NCBI GenBank assembly: GCA_903813345.2
Contig: CAIIXF020000006.1
Span: 9,290,989-9,350,988 of the forward strand
Origin: Owenia fusiformis
Taxonomy: Eukaryota > Annelida > Polychaeta > Sabellida > Oweniidae
Reading direction: 5' to 3'
DNA: 60,000 bases
In this document: piece after piece, positions 1 to 13,635 of the stretch
Numbering within the stretch: position 1 is the stretch's first letter
Layout: each line of letters starts with the position of its first letter
Notes under the pieces: generated by a model
Databases searched by the model: none
Told to the model about the DNA's origin: nothing
The model's input: only the letters and a program-made list of their open reading frames with translations
Program-made: the position numbers and the translations under genes

Positions 1-389
1 TACAGTCTATAATGAGCTAACACAATGAATGCAATGTAGGACCTGGCTAATTGTACAATAAAGCCTGTCTAATGAACACCTATTCTATAGACTCCCATGT
101 TGATCATAAAATCTCTTTTATAGAAACATCACCATTTTGGATGAACTGAATCCATTGAAATGACTATATTGAGAACTCATTGCCCATTCAATAGTGAAAA
201 ATACATGTACCTGGGACAAGTCAAGACAGAATTTATGCAGTATTCATACTTGTACCTATTTATTCCTATTTGTGTCAACTCCTAATTTTGCACCACTATA
301 CTGTACTCATTACCCTTTGCATTCGTTTGACTTCACTTCTTAAAAGAGAGCTTCGTCTTCACTCTTTCAAACTAAAATAAACCTGTGAA
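1..389. other. AT-rich sequence, no gene seen
   Basis: No exon or RNA gene recognised. Positions 46-72 carry one copy of a short dispersed repeat (core resembling AAAACCTGTCTAAGTGAACA) also found near 13640, 27721, 35845 and 58880. Confidence 0.4.
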
Positions 390-690
390 CTCACCGCGCC
401 AATCAGTGTTCGTCGGCCAAATTTGACCGACGTTCTATATATGGTCATTCCTTCTGACGTCATCGTTGAGCCCGGAATTGACCAATGACATGCGCATATT
501 TAATTAGAACGCATTTGGCGTATGTTTCTTCAAGCTCGCCGATTGGTGGAAGAAAGGTCAGCGCGTAGGTCAAAAGTGATTTATTACCCAAACTGTCACC
601 TGTACCCGTCGTTGGGGCGGGGCTACTAAACTGTAATGTGGTCTCTACTAGGCAGAGTGTAGTTTAACTTGACTCTGCACGCAGGGTATG
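390..690. promoter_or_regulatory. CpG-richer promoter-like patch
   Basis: This 300-bp patch is clearly richer in C, G and CpG than its surroundings. It holds a full palindromic CRE (TGACGTCA, about 456-464), several CCAAT-type boxes in both orientations, a TGCGCAT element near 490 and a GC box (GGGGCGGGG, about 614-622). On the plus strand the patch ends near 685 in a possible splice donor (CAG followed by GGTATGT), so it could be the start of a non-coding first exon; it could equally drive a minus-strand gene to the left. No coding exon is attached to it here. The promoter role is inferred from composition and motifs only. Confidence 0.35.
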
Positions 691-1020
691 TACTCATCAT
701 ATTTTGTTTTTAACTATGGGTTTCACTCTATCAAAGTGAGCAACCAGTTATCCCCATGTGGCCCCATCTGTCTTGAATGTAATCAGATCTCATCAATAAG
801 ATTATCTCAACATCATAGAAGAATCTGCATGAAGTTCATCCTCTTATTAAGAATCCAAGTATAGAATAAGAGGTCTGGACGCTGACAAAGGGGTAGGGAG
901 GAAAACATTGAAGATCAATTCACACATGTGGTCAAAATATCTGAGGACCACTTTAAGGTGGCCTAGCTTATAAGGCCCAAATGAGATATTCCTTATATGA
1001 CTTTGGAGGTTGCATTTTCA

Positions 1021-1060
1021 TTTGTGCCCACCTTAAGCCCCCCCCCCACCCCCTAACATT
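1021..1060. repeat. poly-C tract
   Basis: An interrupted run of C near 1040-1053. Similar tracts occur near 4830-4845 and 56030-56042. Simple-sequence DNA only. Confidence 0.6.
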
Positions 1061-1487
1061 GATATAAGAGAACATGGCCTCCTAATAAAGCAATCTCTCC
1101 ACTGAGTAATCAAACCTCCATTCAGGAACGCATGAATATGATATAAAGCATATCCATTTAAAACTAACCAGATCAGATGCTATCAATTAATGAATTAATC
1201 AGAGCCTATGATCCATATAGAGATAAATCTACCACAATAACCTACCAAGCTTTATATTTATGTTTCATTTAAGTTAAAAAATAAACATTAAACCTATCAG
1301 AGAATCTATTATATCTTTTATATTATAATGTAGCAGACCATTATAATGAACAAGTAAATCTACTTGTCTGCCAGTTGGGGACCCGTTCCTAAAAAAATTG
1401 ATTGTATTTTGCAATGTAACCATGGCAATGGTCTAAAAGGAATTTTATGAATTATAATAGAGAAATGTAATGCAGCATATGATGATA

Positions 1488-3607
1488 ACAAGGCATTAAC
1501 ATGACAAAATGTCACCACCTAGTTGCTCACAATATTATGAGTTCAAACTTAAGTCAGATTTGAATTTCTGAGAACTTGTAAAGTCAAATTTGAACTTCTG
1601 AAAAGATGAAGATGATTTTGAAAAAAAGATTTGGTCAATTTGAAGCAAGTTGAAAACAGACCTTTTTGACCTTTTTTGACCTTGAGAAGGTCATTAAAGG
1701 TCAAATGTCAAATCTAAAGTCAGATTTGAATTTCTGAGAACATGTAGATGATTTTGAAAAAAAAAATTAGTCAATTTGAAGCAAGTTGAAAAAAGACCTT
1801 TTTGACCTTTTTTGACCTTGACAAGGTCATTGAAGGTCAAATGTCAAATCTAAAGTCATATTTGAATTTCTGAGAACATGTAGATGATTTTGAAAAAAAA
1901 TTTAGTCAATTTGAAGCAAGATGAAAAAATACCTTTTTGACCTTTTTTGACATTGAGAAGGTCATTGAAGGTCAAATGTCAAATCTAAAGTCAGATTTGA
2001 ATTTCTGAGAACATGTAGATGATTTTGAAAAAAAAAATTAGTCAATTTGAAGCAAGTTGAAAAAAGACCTTTTTGACCTTTTTTGACCTTGACAAGGTCA
2101 TTGAAGGTCAAATGTCAAATCTAAAGACATTATTGAATTTCTGAGAACATGTAGATGATTTTGAAAAAAAATTTAGTCAATTTGAAGCAAGATGAAAAAA
2201 GACCTTTTTGACCTTTTTTGACATTGAGAAGGTCATTGAAGGTCAAATGTCAAATCTAAAGTCAGATTTGAATTTCTGAGAACATGTAGATGATTTTGAA
2301 AAAAAAATTTAGTCAATTTGAAGCAAGTTGAAAAAAGACCTTTTTGACCTTTTTTGACTTTGAGAAGGTCATTGAAGGTCAAATGTCAAATCTTAAGTCA
2401 AATCTAAAGTCAGATTTGAATTTCTGAGAACATGTAGATGATTTTGAAAATTTTTTTTAGTCAATTTGAAGCAAGTTGAAAACAGACCTTTTTGACCTTT
2501 TTTGACCTTGAGAAGGTCATTGAAGGTCAAATGTCAAATCTTAAGTCAGATTTGAATTTCTGAGAACACGTAGATGATTTTGAAAAAAAAATTTAGTCAA
2601 TTTGAAGCAAGTTGAAAACAGACCTTTTTGACCTTTTTTGACCTTGAGAAGGTCATTGAAGGTCAAATGTCAAATCTAAAGTCAGATTTGAATTTCTGAG
2701 AACATGTAGATGATTTTGAAAAAAAAATTTAGTCAATTTGAAGCAAGTTGAAAAAAGACCTTTTTGACCTTTTTTGACTTTGAGAAGGTCATTGAAGGTC
2801 AAATGTCAAATCTTAAGTCAAATCTAAAGTCAGATTTGAATTTCTGAGAACATGTAGATGATTTTGAAATTTTTTTTAGTCAATTTGAAGCAAGTTGAAA
2901 ACAGACCTTTTTGACCTTTTTTGACCTTGAGAAGGTCATTGAAGGTCAAATGTCAAATCTTAAGTCAGATTTGAATTTCTGAGAACACGTAGATGATTTT
3001 GAAAAAAAAATTTAGTCAATTTGAAGCAAGTTGAAAACAGACATTTTTGACCTTTTTTGACCTTGAGAAGGTCATTGAAGGTCAAATGTCAAATCTTAAG
3101 TCAAATCTTAACTCAGATTTGAATTTCTGAGAACACTTAGATGATTTTGAAAAAAAAATTTAGTCAATTTGAAGCAAGTTGAAAACAGACCTTTTTTGAC
3201 CTTGAGAAGGTCATTGAAGGTCAAATGTCAAATCTAAAGTCAGATTTGAAGGTCAAATGTCAAATCTTAAATCAGATTTGAATTTCTGAGAACATGTAGA
3301 TGATTTTGAAAAAAATTTTAGTCAATGTGAAGCAAGTTGAAAAAAGACCTTTTTGACCTTGAGAAGGTCATTGAAGGTCAAATGTCAAATCTAAAGTCAG
3401 ATTTGAACTTCTGAGAACATGTAGATGATTTAGAAAAAAATTGAAGTCAGTCTAAACAGTATTTGTTAAGTTATAGGAAGTTGTAAGAAATTGTTACAGA
3501 CGCCGGACGCCAACCGCCGGACGCCGGACGCCAACCACCAACCGCCGGACGCCGTCGCAAAAAAACGGAGACCATAACAATATGTCACCACTTTTGGTGG
3601 TGACATA
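1488..3607 (+). mobile_element. Satellite-cored non-autonomous element, copy A
   Basis: Left end near 1490 (AAGGCATTAACATG, then ATGTCACCACC). Right end is a hairpin at 3583-3605 (TGTCACCAC, four-base loop, GTGGTGACA) preceded by GAGACCATAACAATA. The same two ends bound short copies at 15383-15514, 41061-41200 and 47431-47528, so they define an element family with subterminal inverted ATGTCACCACC motifs. Copy A differs in that its interior holds a long 136-bp tandem array (about 1550-3440) and then a GC-rich minisatellite (CGCCGGACGCCGGACGCCAA, 3500-3555). No coding sequence. No clear target duplication, so the superfamily is undetermined. Confidence 0.65.
1550..3440 (+). repeat. 136-bp satellite array with higher-order structure
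   Basis: About 13 tandem copies of a 135-136-bp unit, recognisable by CAGATTTGAATTTCTGAGAA and by the palindromic block TGACCT-n4-TGACCT-n5-AGGTCA-n4-AGGTCA. Anchors at 1716, 1852, 1987, 2123, 2258, 2406, 2542, 2678 and 2826 give the spacing; the 148-bp steps reflect a repeated 12-13-bp insertion. In 1716-2258 alternate units match best (271-bp dimer period). In 2270-3110 every third unit matches almost exactly (420-bp period). The last units (3100-3440) are shortened and more diverged. Confidence 0.9.
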
Positions 3608-5525
3608 ATAACTAGATAATCCTGGTATGCATCTCAAAGGATAAACCTGTACATCACAAAATTAATTCTAACATGTTTTAGTTAATGCTCTATGGCTATA
3701 TGTTCAAGAATTAAATATCCATTTTCTCAGGTAAGGTAATGCTTTACCTATGCTATGTCAAGGTTGTGGTAAAGAATTATATGTACACTGACTGATCTTT
3801 AGGTGATAAAATCCAAACAAATGATGAACACTGGTCTCTAATTGGAAATCCTAATGAGTGCTGTATTTTATATCACTCTGGTACTTTATGCTTATCATTT
3901 GTGGTCAGTTATCATCTAGTTAAACTGATAAATCCAACCATAATCACAGGTAAATCCAATTCCCATCATCTGTACTAAGTTCCATATACTAACATTCCTG
4001 TATTTTACTGTTTATTTTGGCTGTTAACCTGTATATTGATGTGGTAAGCTTAACATGTTATAAACTTGTAAGTTTCATCTGATAGCATGATAAGTGATGT
4101 ATGTATAGAGTACATACATGCACAGATGTAGCCAAATTGATCTCTATCTTAAAAACTTCATAAAACACAACTTTTCACTATAACTGTCTATACCTGTACA
4201 CAGGTAGGTCCTTTTCAGTCTTCACATGCCTCCAATTTATACCATGCAAAAACATACCTTAATTTAGTCTACCCAACAGGGTTAAACTTAAAATAAGTGT
4301 TTTTCTAGTTAAATCTCCTTTAAGGTATGTTTTGTAGGCAGATTTCCAATGATGCTCCATATTATATTGGCAAGTTGACCCTTAACCCTTGCACACTTAA
4401 GGCACATCTGCTACAACATGTGTTAATTTGATGTTAACCCTCTAAGTTTTATCCACATTTATTAAGATAAGTAAAATCCAAATCATGACCATATTCAATA
4501 AAATCAAGTAATGCTGGTATGTTCATTTTATAATTTTATTATTCCAATTTGTTTCTGTTACACCTGCACATCGCTTTAAAACACAATATTGGGTTGTTCA
4601 AGGGTCAAGTGTAAGATTTTGAGCTTTAATGAAAGAATATACAATGGTGAACAAATGGGCAAATCTTGTGTACAAATACTCACAATAAATATATCATTAT
4701 TAGGATTGTTCCTTCAATTGCTCAGATTGTTGCTAACAATTTGATTTTTGGAATGTTTCTTTTTGAATACTGTTAACTCTGTGAATATCTATAAAGTGAC
4801 AAAAAATTAAGTCTTGCTCCAAGCCAATCCCCCCCCCCCCCCCTTCTTTATCTTTTTCAACACTAGAGTTACAACACAAAAAAATGCTTACTTTAAAAAA
4901 ATGAGATGCCAATCTTCAAAAAGCTACTAAAAACCAAAAAACAATCCATTTCATGAATATCAATCTTCAGCTAGATCCAAGGTAAAGATATCCTCATATT
5001 TAACACTACATCACAAACCCATTGGCTATTGAAAAATCATTAAGAATTTCAATATCAATTTTACACTTGATTAAGAGTTCTTATGACATAAAAGAGATTT
5101 CCATTGAGAGAAGATACAACCATTTAGCCGTGCCTGGATCAAAAAATGTCAAAATAATATAATAGAGAAAAAATAATCAATTTCAATTTTTCCAAGACTC
5201 GCATAATAAAATACCTCCAGTCTTTTAATCTCATAGTATAAGACAGCAGACACAACACTTAATAAATACATTCATCTTGGTTAGCAGGGTGGCCTCCTAT
5301 TCATCTACATGATTCTGAATAACCCAACCTGTTATCTATAGTGTATATTTTCTTGATGTCTTATTACCTACATGCAACACTGCCAGGTGACAGAAAACAC
5401 TAGAAATAGAAATATTGATCACTGCAAAAGATGATAACTTGCTAGATACAAAACTGTTATGTTTTAGACATTGCAGAAGAAAAAGGCAGAAGTGTTCAAA
5501 ATATGGAGAGTGCTATTGAATAGAC

Positions 5526-5849
5526 TAGATGCGAGTAGAAATAATCTTGATTTACGTCATTAAATATTCAAAAATTAGTCAAAGTGATATATTTGAAATC
5601 AACATGTAAAAGTTCATCTAGAAATATGGTTTCGAAAATGGTTTATCTACTCTGAAAATTAAATTTTTTTTGAAAATGTGACTTCTAGTTCGGGTTGATA
5701 GTCCCCATGTTACAAAATCACAAAAAGTGAAATATCTAACCACTGAAACAGATTTAAGTTTAAGGGAAATTTCTACTATACCCGCCATGCAGTCTGGCTC
5801 GAACGAGCCATCTGGCGGTGAAACTGGAAACTACCTACTCGCATCTACA
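5526..5849. repeat. Possible 324-bp TIR element
   Basis: TAGATGCGAGTAG near 5526 recurs inverted as CTACTCGCATCTA ending near 5849. An internal hairpin (5782-5817, CCGCCA..TGGCGG around GGCTCGAACGAGCC) lies near the right end. No target duplication is seen, so the element call is weak. Confidence 0.3.
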
Positions 5850-7199
5850 TTATTGTTCAGTCTTTTCTGGCTTTTTAGTAAATCTTTATGAAGGGATACC
5901 ATTTGACTTCATAACTACATGTTCATCAGATCTTTTATTATTGCATATTGCGCAGATAGGAGATAAACATAATCTTTTAATTCTTCATTTGTTTTTTGTC
6001 ACATAAGTCACTGATCAATTTGCCAAAATTATGTTCTTTCACTTGGAATACAAATTGCATTGTCCGCTGTCATCATCATATATCTACATGCACATCTACA
6101 TCCAAGTTACATGTATTTTGGATTCCTCAAACACAGTAAAGATACCCAAGGACAATACTAACTATACTCATTGAAAAGAGGATCAATATTCCCAAATTGG
6201 AATTTTTGACCTTCAATCTCCTTAAAACTACATTTGTTGATTAATGTTTTTTCGTTGTATTGACCCATTTCTTGGTCTCTGTAAACTGATTAATGCAATG
6301 TGAAGCCCGGAATATAAGATGAGTAGAACGTTCTAAACATTTGGTGATTGATTCTTTTAATGAAGCTACATGGAAACCTCTGTGTCGAAGAGTCATCCAA
6401 TATTGCTAGAAAATTATGGCATTCTGTTGCGTTGCCAAAAACAAGACCTTTCAAAGTTCCCACAGCTACTATATTTCTATTGAAATATCAAAACTGAGAT
6501 TACAAAATAAAAAAAATTGAGGAAAAATTAATTTACTTTGGGGCAAGATATAATACGTAGGTAACTTTCTAGATGTTTGTGTATAAAGTGATAATTTTGA
6601 GGGCTGATTTTGCGAGGTTAACCCCAGTTTAATGAGTCACGCCATCCTGAATATTGATGCATCATAGGACATAATGAGAAAATTAAGTCCAATGTTTTAA
6701 CAATTTTGCCGCGAAATTGAATTAGATAGTACACATGACGAGCTATTTTGAGCTTTATTAGAGTAGATTTTTTCAATATAAAGATTGCATTTTCTCTTGT
6801 TCAGCAAAAGTACAGAGTTAACTTTACAAAATACGAACTAATGAAACATAGTTTGCTATGCAAAAAGTTGTGAACTAATTAACAAGTTAAGAATATTCAT
6901 TTTTAGAAAAGGAAATACATGTTTTATGTGAGAGATAAATATTGTGAGAAAAGTAAATATTTAAGAAATGGAAATGAGAGATAGTATAAAGAGGCTCACA
7001 CTCTAACTAGGAACATAATGCACTGTGCACCATCCTATTATTTCCACACATTTTCCACAAATTACTGCACTGGTACATTTATAATTTTTGTACTTGAATA
7101 TAACAGAAAGAAGATGGTTTGTATATATCAAAGTCCACTGATGGTGCAAATTGCAAGCAGTTATGATTGGCTATATGAGGTCAGAATAAAAGGTTGTGC

Positions 7200-7500
7200 C
7201 CCTTTAATTAAGATTGATTGTTTGGGAAAGGGAGATTATCAGAAAGAAAATAAGGATAAGGGAAATATGGGAAATAGAGATTCTGAGAACGAAAAATAGG
7301 AAAAGGAGATTATTTGAAAGGGAGATTCAAGGAAAATGGGATTATAGGAAGTAGATAAATTATGGGAATGGGAGAATATGGGAAAAGGAAATATTCTGAG
7401 AAAGAAAAATATTGTGGAATGGGGAATACTGTGGGCACAAAGAACTGGGGAAATAAAACATTATATAAAAAGGGGAAAATCAGAAAAGCAAACAGCAAGA
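7200..7500. repeat. Purine-rich degenerate tract
   Basis: About 300 bp in which the plus strand is almost wholly A and G, built on imperfect GGGAAATATGGGAA-like units. It produces mirror open frames on both strands, which are composition artefacts. Confidence 0.7.
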
Positions 7501-7984
7501 TGATTGAATTAACAATTAAGGATGTTCTGTCTCAGTATTTACTTTGAATACAAAGTCTACCCTTTTATATCTCAACATACTAAATGGAATTAGAATTCCT
7601 GTTGATCAAGGTAGTCTGGAATATGTTTCAAGCATAAGCTCATGTCCAGGTTATTAATGGCTCTATTGAACAACTGTCAAAAGGCATGATTGGAAATACT
7701 TATGTTGAAGAGTAACTGTATTACGGTTGTTTATAGCTATAGCACACAAAGTATAATTAGTAACATCATTTATAACTTGGGACACTGACTTGGCATCAGT
7801 TACCATTTTTCACAATTTTATGATGAATGTTCATTTGAATATAATAACATGGTGACATGTGCTTGTACCCTGGATCATTTGAGTTCATTTGTTATACTCA
7901 CAAATATGATAATAAGAATTATATGTGTCCTAAAAAATGTGACACTAATTCTATACAGTCTGCTTTCAATGATCTCATGAATCT

Positions 7985-8075
7985 TAAAGGGATGCCCAAA
8001 GTTGTTCAAATATGCCAATTTTTCATGATTTTTTCTCATTCGATTCTCAAATGGGTGCAAATGGGTTTCAAGGAG
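7985..8075 (+). repeat. Dispersed repeat, copy 1
   Basis: Contains CAATT-like then TTCATGATTT and TTCTCAAATGGGTGCAA. The same order of motifs occurs inverted at 28395-28480. Only two copies seen; type unknown. Confidence 0.45.
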
Positions 8076-10454
8076 GTATAAGCATGTTTTCAAAAATATA
8101 GAAGTAGATACACCACCCACTTGCCCTCAATGCAGACCTCTACAATACCAGAATATCATGGGCTTCAGAGAATATCTGCAGGAGGTGAGGTAATATAGGT
8201 ATAAGGAGATGGTGCAGGGAATAGTAGATGATTTACTGAAATTGACAGCTTCAGGTTAGATATAATCAGCTTAGAATATTCAGAGACACAGCAGTTAATG
8301 CAATTTGTATGTAACATTTACATACAATTGGAACAGTGTGACATTAATACATCAAAGAGATGGGATTAATTACAGTCCTCCTCTATTGATTTCAACTCTT
8401 AAACTCATTGCTGGCCAAAGCTATTTTTGAGGTTTTCTGCTGGTGACTGGCCATTTTGATAAAAAAATTGATCAAAATGCCATGTTTTCATATTAGGATT
8501 TTAATGGACTGTATCAACACCCTCTTTGCTATGTTTAATACCATTGTGAACAGCAATGACAATATGATGACAATATATGCACCCAACGGTATTCCCCATG
8601 TGACCCCTACAATATTTCAAAAGATTATTGGTACAAATTGTGTGACGTTATTGTACAGCACCGGTCAGATGCGATTATGTCGTCATAGACGAGATATCTT
8701 GGGGTTGGTCAGCAATGAGTTAAAAACTGTAGACTTAACCCTTTTAAAAAGATCACTAACTACTATCTTATATTACAGACAATTTCATAATCTTGCCTCA
8801 TATCCAATCAGAATAAGTAGTCAGAAAATCACACTATACTTTCTGTCTTTATTATGAAAATGGTAAAACTAACTATAATAGTGAAGGAGTAGTGAGGAGA
8901 GCCTATAGAGAGTTAATAGGATATATCAATTAATACATCAATGTATAATGTTAGATGGGATCAATCTTGATGGCAATAGGCCTTTAGATTCTTCTCAGTA
9001 TGTGAGATATATAGAACTATGATACTATCATTAGCCGGAAGGATATTTCTAAAATAACTACGATTTGTTGTCAAATCAATACATGTCTGTCTACCTAAGA
9101 TACCAAACTATTCTGTCTAAGGCCGACGTGTTTGTCTACTTCCCTATTTGGAATCAATACAAGACAAACCCCAGGACAAAATCAAGTCTCAGGAGTTATC
9201 ACTTTCATTCATTATATCAAGCTATTAACCTATTCTCATTCTTTACTCCATAGAGGCCAAGAAGGTTCTCGCTTTAAATAGATAAATGTAAAAGAGGACC
9301 TGGTAAATGGAATGATAAGTAATGATAAGACCATTAAATACAAAAAGAAGGCCTGGCAAAAGTGTCAACTCATTTTAAAATTGGATGAACTCTTGCATGG
9401 CAATTGTAAATGTAGAGACTTTTTATAATCAGAATGAAATATAGGGTTCTACAAGAATAGCGCTTGAACATCTTTATTGAAGGTGTTACGTACTGCTCAT
9501 TTCGGTCTTCTCTCAGTTACTGGGATATTTCCCCTGGGAGCAGACAGAAATGGTAATCTAATAATTGGGTGATATAAACCTTATGTTAATAATACAACAG
9601 CTTGGAGATCAAGAGACCTAGAATATCAAGGTGTAGATTAATATCTAAATTCAGTGACAATTATGCTAAAGTTTCACTTTCAAGACAAAAAAAATATTTT
9701 TATCCAAAGCATGACGAACCAAAATATATAATAGTATCTTTTGTATTACATCAGAATTTCAAATGAATTCTCCTACTTCATAATTAATAGATACAGATAT
9801 CTATAAGTAAAAGTTTCATAGTATTTCAGATTTTTGAATGATGTATACATGTGTATACTCTGAAATTAATTCAAAAGTGAAATTCAAGAATTTTTTGGGG
9901 CAAAATGGACGATAAGAGTCCCCTGTTAAAATAGGGATGCTTGAGTGGATTTGCAGTTTCAACTAACTGGTCTATAGCATGTAAGGCATCCCACTTTGGT
10001 CATTGAATTTTTATGCCCGCAAATGTCATTACATTTTGTTTTACAGGGAGTGTTTCACACTTATTTATTATTGCATTGGGGGTTGGGAAAATAATGAAAC
10101 GCTCATAAAGAATTCCTTCTGACAAATATGCAAAAAGGTGATTGCTTGATTTAACTTCTGTTCAACAGAGAAATGTTTCACAGCAAATTAAATAAGAAAA
10201 CCTAAATTAAACTAAACTTGATGTATTGTCTTCCTAAGTAATTTCCAGAAACAATTTAAATCTTTCAGATATCGTTATATTTTGATGTTCTCATTTTATA
10301 TGTAGTTGAGCAGACAATAATTTTTTACCTATTTTTTGTTTCAATGTCATCATTAATCTTATTTTCATCAGATATACAATTATATAGAAATTATTCATTG
10401 AACAGATCACTTGGAAACACGTAGGCAATTTTTGGTATGCCCAACTGTCCACCA

Positions 10455-10493
10455 ACCCACCCACCTACCTACCTACCTGCCTGCCTGCCTACC
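10455..10493. repeat. ACCT/GCCT microsatellite
   Basis: CCCACCTACCTACCTACCTG followed by three GCCT units. It directly adjoins a 34-bp tandem repeat. Confidence 0.85.
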
Positions 10494-10595
10494 AAAATGA
10501 TAACAATATAGCACCAAAGCGTACAATAAAATGATAACAATATAGCACCAAAGAGTACAATAAAATGATAACAATATAGCACCAAAGAGTACAAT
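10494..10595. repeat. 34-bp tandem repeat, three units
   Basis: Three near-identical units start with AAAATGATAACAATATAGCA at 10494, 10528 and 10562, period exactly 34. The only difference noted is GCG versus GAG late in the first unit. Confidence 0.9.
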
Positions 10596-13500
10596 ATTAC
10601 TTGAAAAACACAAATATTGATATCATTTTTTAAATAAAATGACAGATTCAAGCAGGGGAATAAGTTCCTTGACCAATATATATTTCAGTGAAAGCAGGTC
10701 ACATTCAAGCCAAGCTTTGACCCAATTATATACCATCTAATACTCTTTATACAAGTGGACATAAAATTAATAGAATCCCTTATATAGATGGGGTTGATAT
10801 CAGCTGTGATACAATAGGAAAATAGATTTGATATAAACTTCATTCCAATTGGAAGATTGATGATGTATGAAATATTTAATGATGTAATATCCTTAAATGG
10901 GGTTGTAACTGCATTTCGATATGTTTGTTTTTCTATTTTGTCTACTCATACTTCAAATTACATAGTTTCATGAAGAAACATTTCTTATTTCCTTTTCTGT
11001 TTTTCTTTCTACTTATTGTATTTGTATTTTCACTCTGGATCAGAAGTTACACAGAATTATCATGAATGATGGGGTACTCAGGAAGGAAACTCAAAATTGC
11101 ACAGAAAATTCTTGATGATTTGATTGTAAGACTAAATTAATTTCATTGAGTGAAGCTTTATGCTTCGGCCTTAGTACTAAGTACAACAAGAAAAAAAAGT
11201 CATCTTCCTAGAGGCCTGACGGAGAACCAAAACCTACAAAATATTCAATAAGATTTTGAGATGCCATCCCACACAAACATTCATCAGCCCACCAGACAAT
11301 AAAAAAGAAAGAAATGAAGATTATCATGCTGATATATAAATTGATGTTCATATAAAACATGAAACAGAGACAAATGACAGAGACGAGGAACAAATAAAGA
11401 ACGGTAACAAAAATAACATAGTTGAAGAAATGTAAAATATTCCGATACTTTGTTCAAATTTTAGAGAGCTAAGTAGAAAGAGGTTGACAGGCTGACATTA
11501 TAAGCCTGATATATATCACTAGTTAAAGCTAACTCCTTCTTAGTAGGAACATTCCTAAACCAGAAAGTCTTCAATCATCGATACCTTATTGCAATTTTAT
11601 CGCCTATATTTCCTCTGCAATGATCCAATATCTTGTAATGTCAATTTATTTGCAAGAGTTTAGCAAGTTTTACAGCTTGGTGTAGAAAATGCTGAATTTA
11701 TATTTCAAATAACATTTATCATTTTACGAGAAATGTCTAGAGGTCACATTTGGAATTATGTCCTGTCTCAGATTCAGGCTTCAGATTAGTTCAAACTGAA
11801 ATGTGTCATTTGAACTCCTTTAGATGTAATTTTTCAAAATAATCCAACTGATCGGACGTGTTTCCCTATGATGTTTTTCAGAGTCCAATTTATCTGTCAA
11901 GAAAGGTATGACAATATAATAGGAAATAACGACACTAAACTGTCATGTCACTGACCAATTAACTGTTATATAGCTTCTCCTAATTAAAGATAATCCTTAT
12001 AATGTCTCCTTTGACTTTCTCCATCAGACCTTTTTACAAACTCAATCTATCAGTAATCCTAATTTTCTTCCCACATCAGTAACTTCATCTTGACATATAC
12101 TAACACTTTATTGATGTTCATTCTATCAATTCATTTTTCCAGGTTGATTTCTCCAGCTAAATCGAATATTTGATCCTTGATAACTCAATTTCTTTACTTG
12201 TTCAATATTCTGTTAAATGGACTGACTTAAGGCCAGAAATTGCCAGGGGATTGTGTACTGAAGTGTACTTGCTGTATGGCTTCTCCTATGAAGGTCTTTT
12301 CCTATGGTATTTTAACACTTCCTGTAACCTGATTGTTGACTTATGTGCTTTTACATTACAGATGTTGTCTAAATATTATTCAACTTTGAATAGTTTTCAA
12401 TTGTTGTGGGGAAATTGATAAAGACATAAGTGTTTGAATATGCATTGAAGCAGGGACTAGTGATATACATGTACTCTAGATTATCATCAGTAAGTCACAT
12501 TTCCCTCTCACTATTACAGAAGATTTTAGCTTTGGTGTTGCTATTAAGTAGATCTTTAAGCTTTTTGTGTAGTTTAATGTGGTTTCTTTAATCTGAAATG
12601 AATGGCATCAATTTCAGATGGAATTGTGTAGTGTTATAATTTCCTGAACAGTTTGAATAGATATGGTCTTGGGCAAAAAATCGTCTCTTATCTAGAGTGT
12701 AGGAAGCTCTGGCAAAGGGTAGTGATTACTGTATTTCATTCATTGATATGACTATCTGTGATATTTGGAACTATCTACCCTAATTATGCAATATTTATGC
12801 ATCATTTTGAAACTGCACATAAATTGATATACTGGATAATTTTCCCATTGAAATTAAAATATTAAAATGCCTACAAGCATTTTCTATTAAACACCAAAGG
12901 TAAATTGCAAAGTTTGATAGAACATGACAAAATATAATTATAAGGCATGTCTTTTCCCTCAGGTCATATGGCTGAACTTCAAATCATGAGATATGACAGC
13001 CTAAGTAAGAATAATTCATACTTTAGCTGGAATCTGTCATCGAGGAATGAACAAAAATAACATGGTAAACTATTCCCTGGAACATAAGACCTCACTTTGG
13101 TTTTATTGGTTACTGAAATTGAGTACCCTAATCACATAATCATCCACTAAGATGTCTCAGTAGCATTTTGTAGCATTATTAACTATTATCATATTCAACT
13201 CTGAGAAAGCCACTTATTTACAGATATGTGGGGTTAGGAATGACCTGAATGCAGAGGTTAGTTACATATTAGTAAAGACACAAAGGGTCAGGAATTCAAA
13301 AAATATCTCACATTAAAAAAAATTGGAAAATTTGAACAATTGTTAAAAAACTTTAAGGCAACATAATTATGCACTTTTTAAAATTTAAAGAACTTCCAAT
13401 AAAAATCTGCAAAACTTATCCATTTATGATCTGTTTTTAATGTGGTCTTCATTTTTTCAGGTCACAATTGGGTACATAAATGTACAACTTTTAGGCCATT

Positions 13501-13635
13501 GGTCATAGTGGAGTATCTCTACATAGATGAATTTTGATAATTAAAGGAGGTTATCAGTAGCAAGATCAAACCATTGCTTTGGAAAATAAACTCAGTTTTT
13601 AGCTACACAGACCAGTATCTAGGTAATTCCTATAC

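Noticed and set aside
3583-3620. Helitron 3' end (hairpin followed by CTAG near 3613)
   Set aside because: The other copies lack CTRR after the hairpin, so the match is chance.
7310-7547. Overlapping open frames on both strands
   Set aside because: Produced by the purine-rich tract.
8456-8857. 133-codon plus-strand open frame
   Set aside because: It begins at a TTG rather than an ATG, has no family resemblance, and its composition matches AT-rich non-coding DNA apart from a short GC-richer patch.
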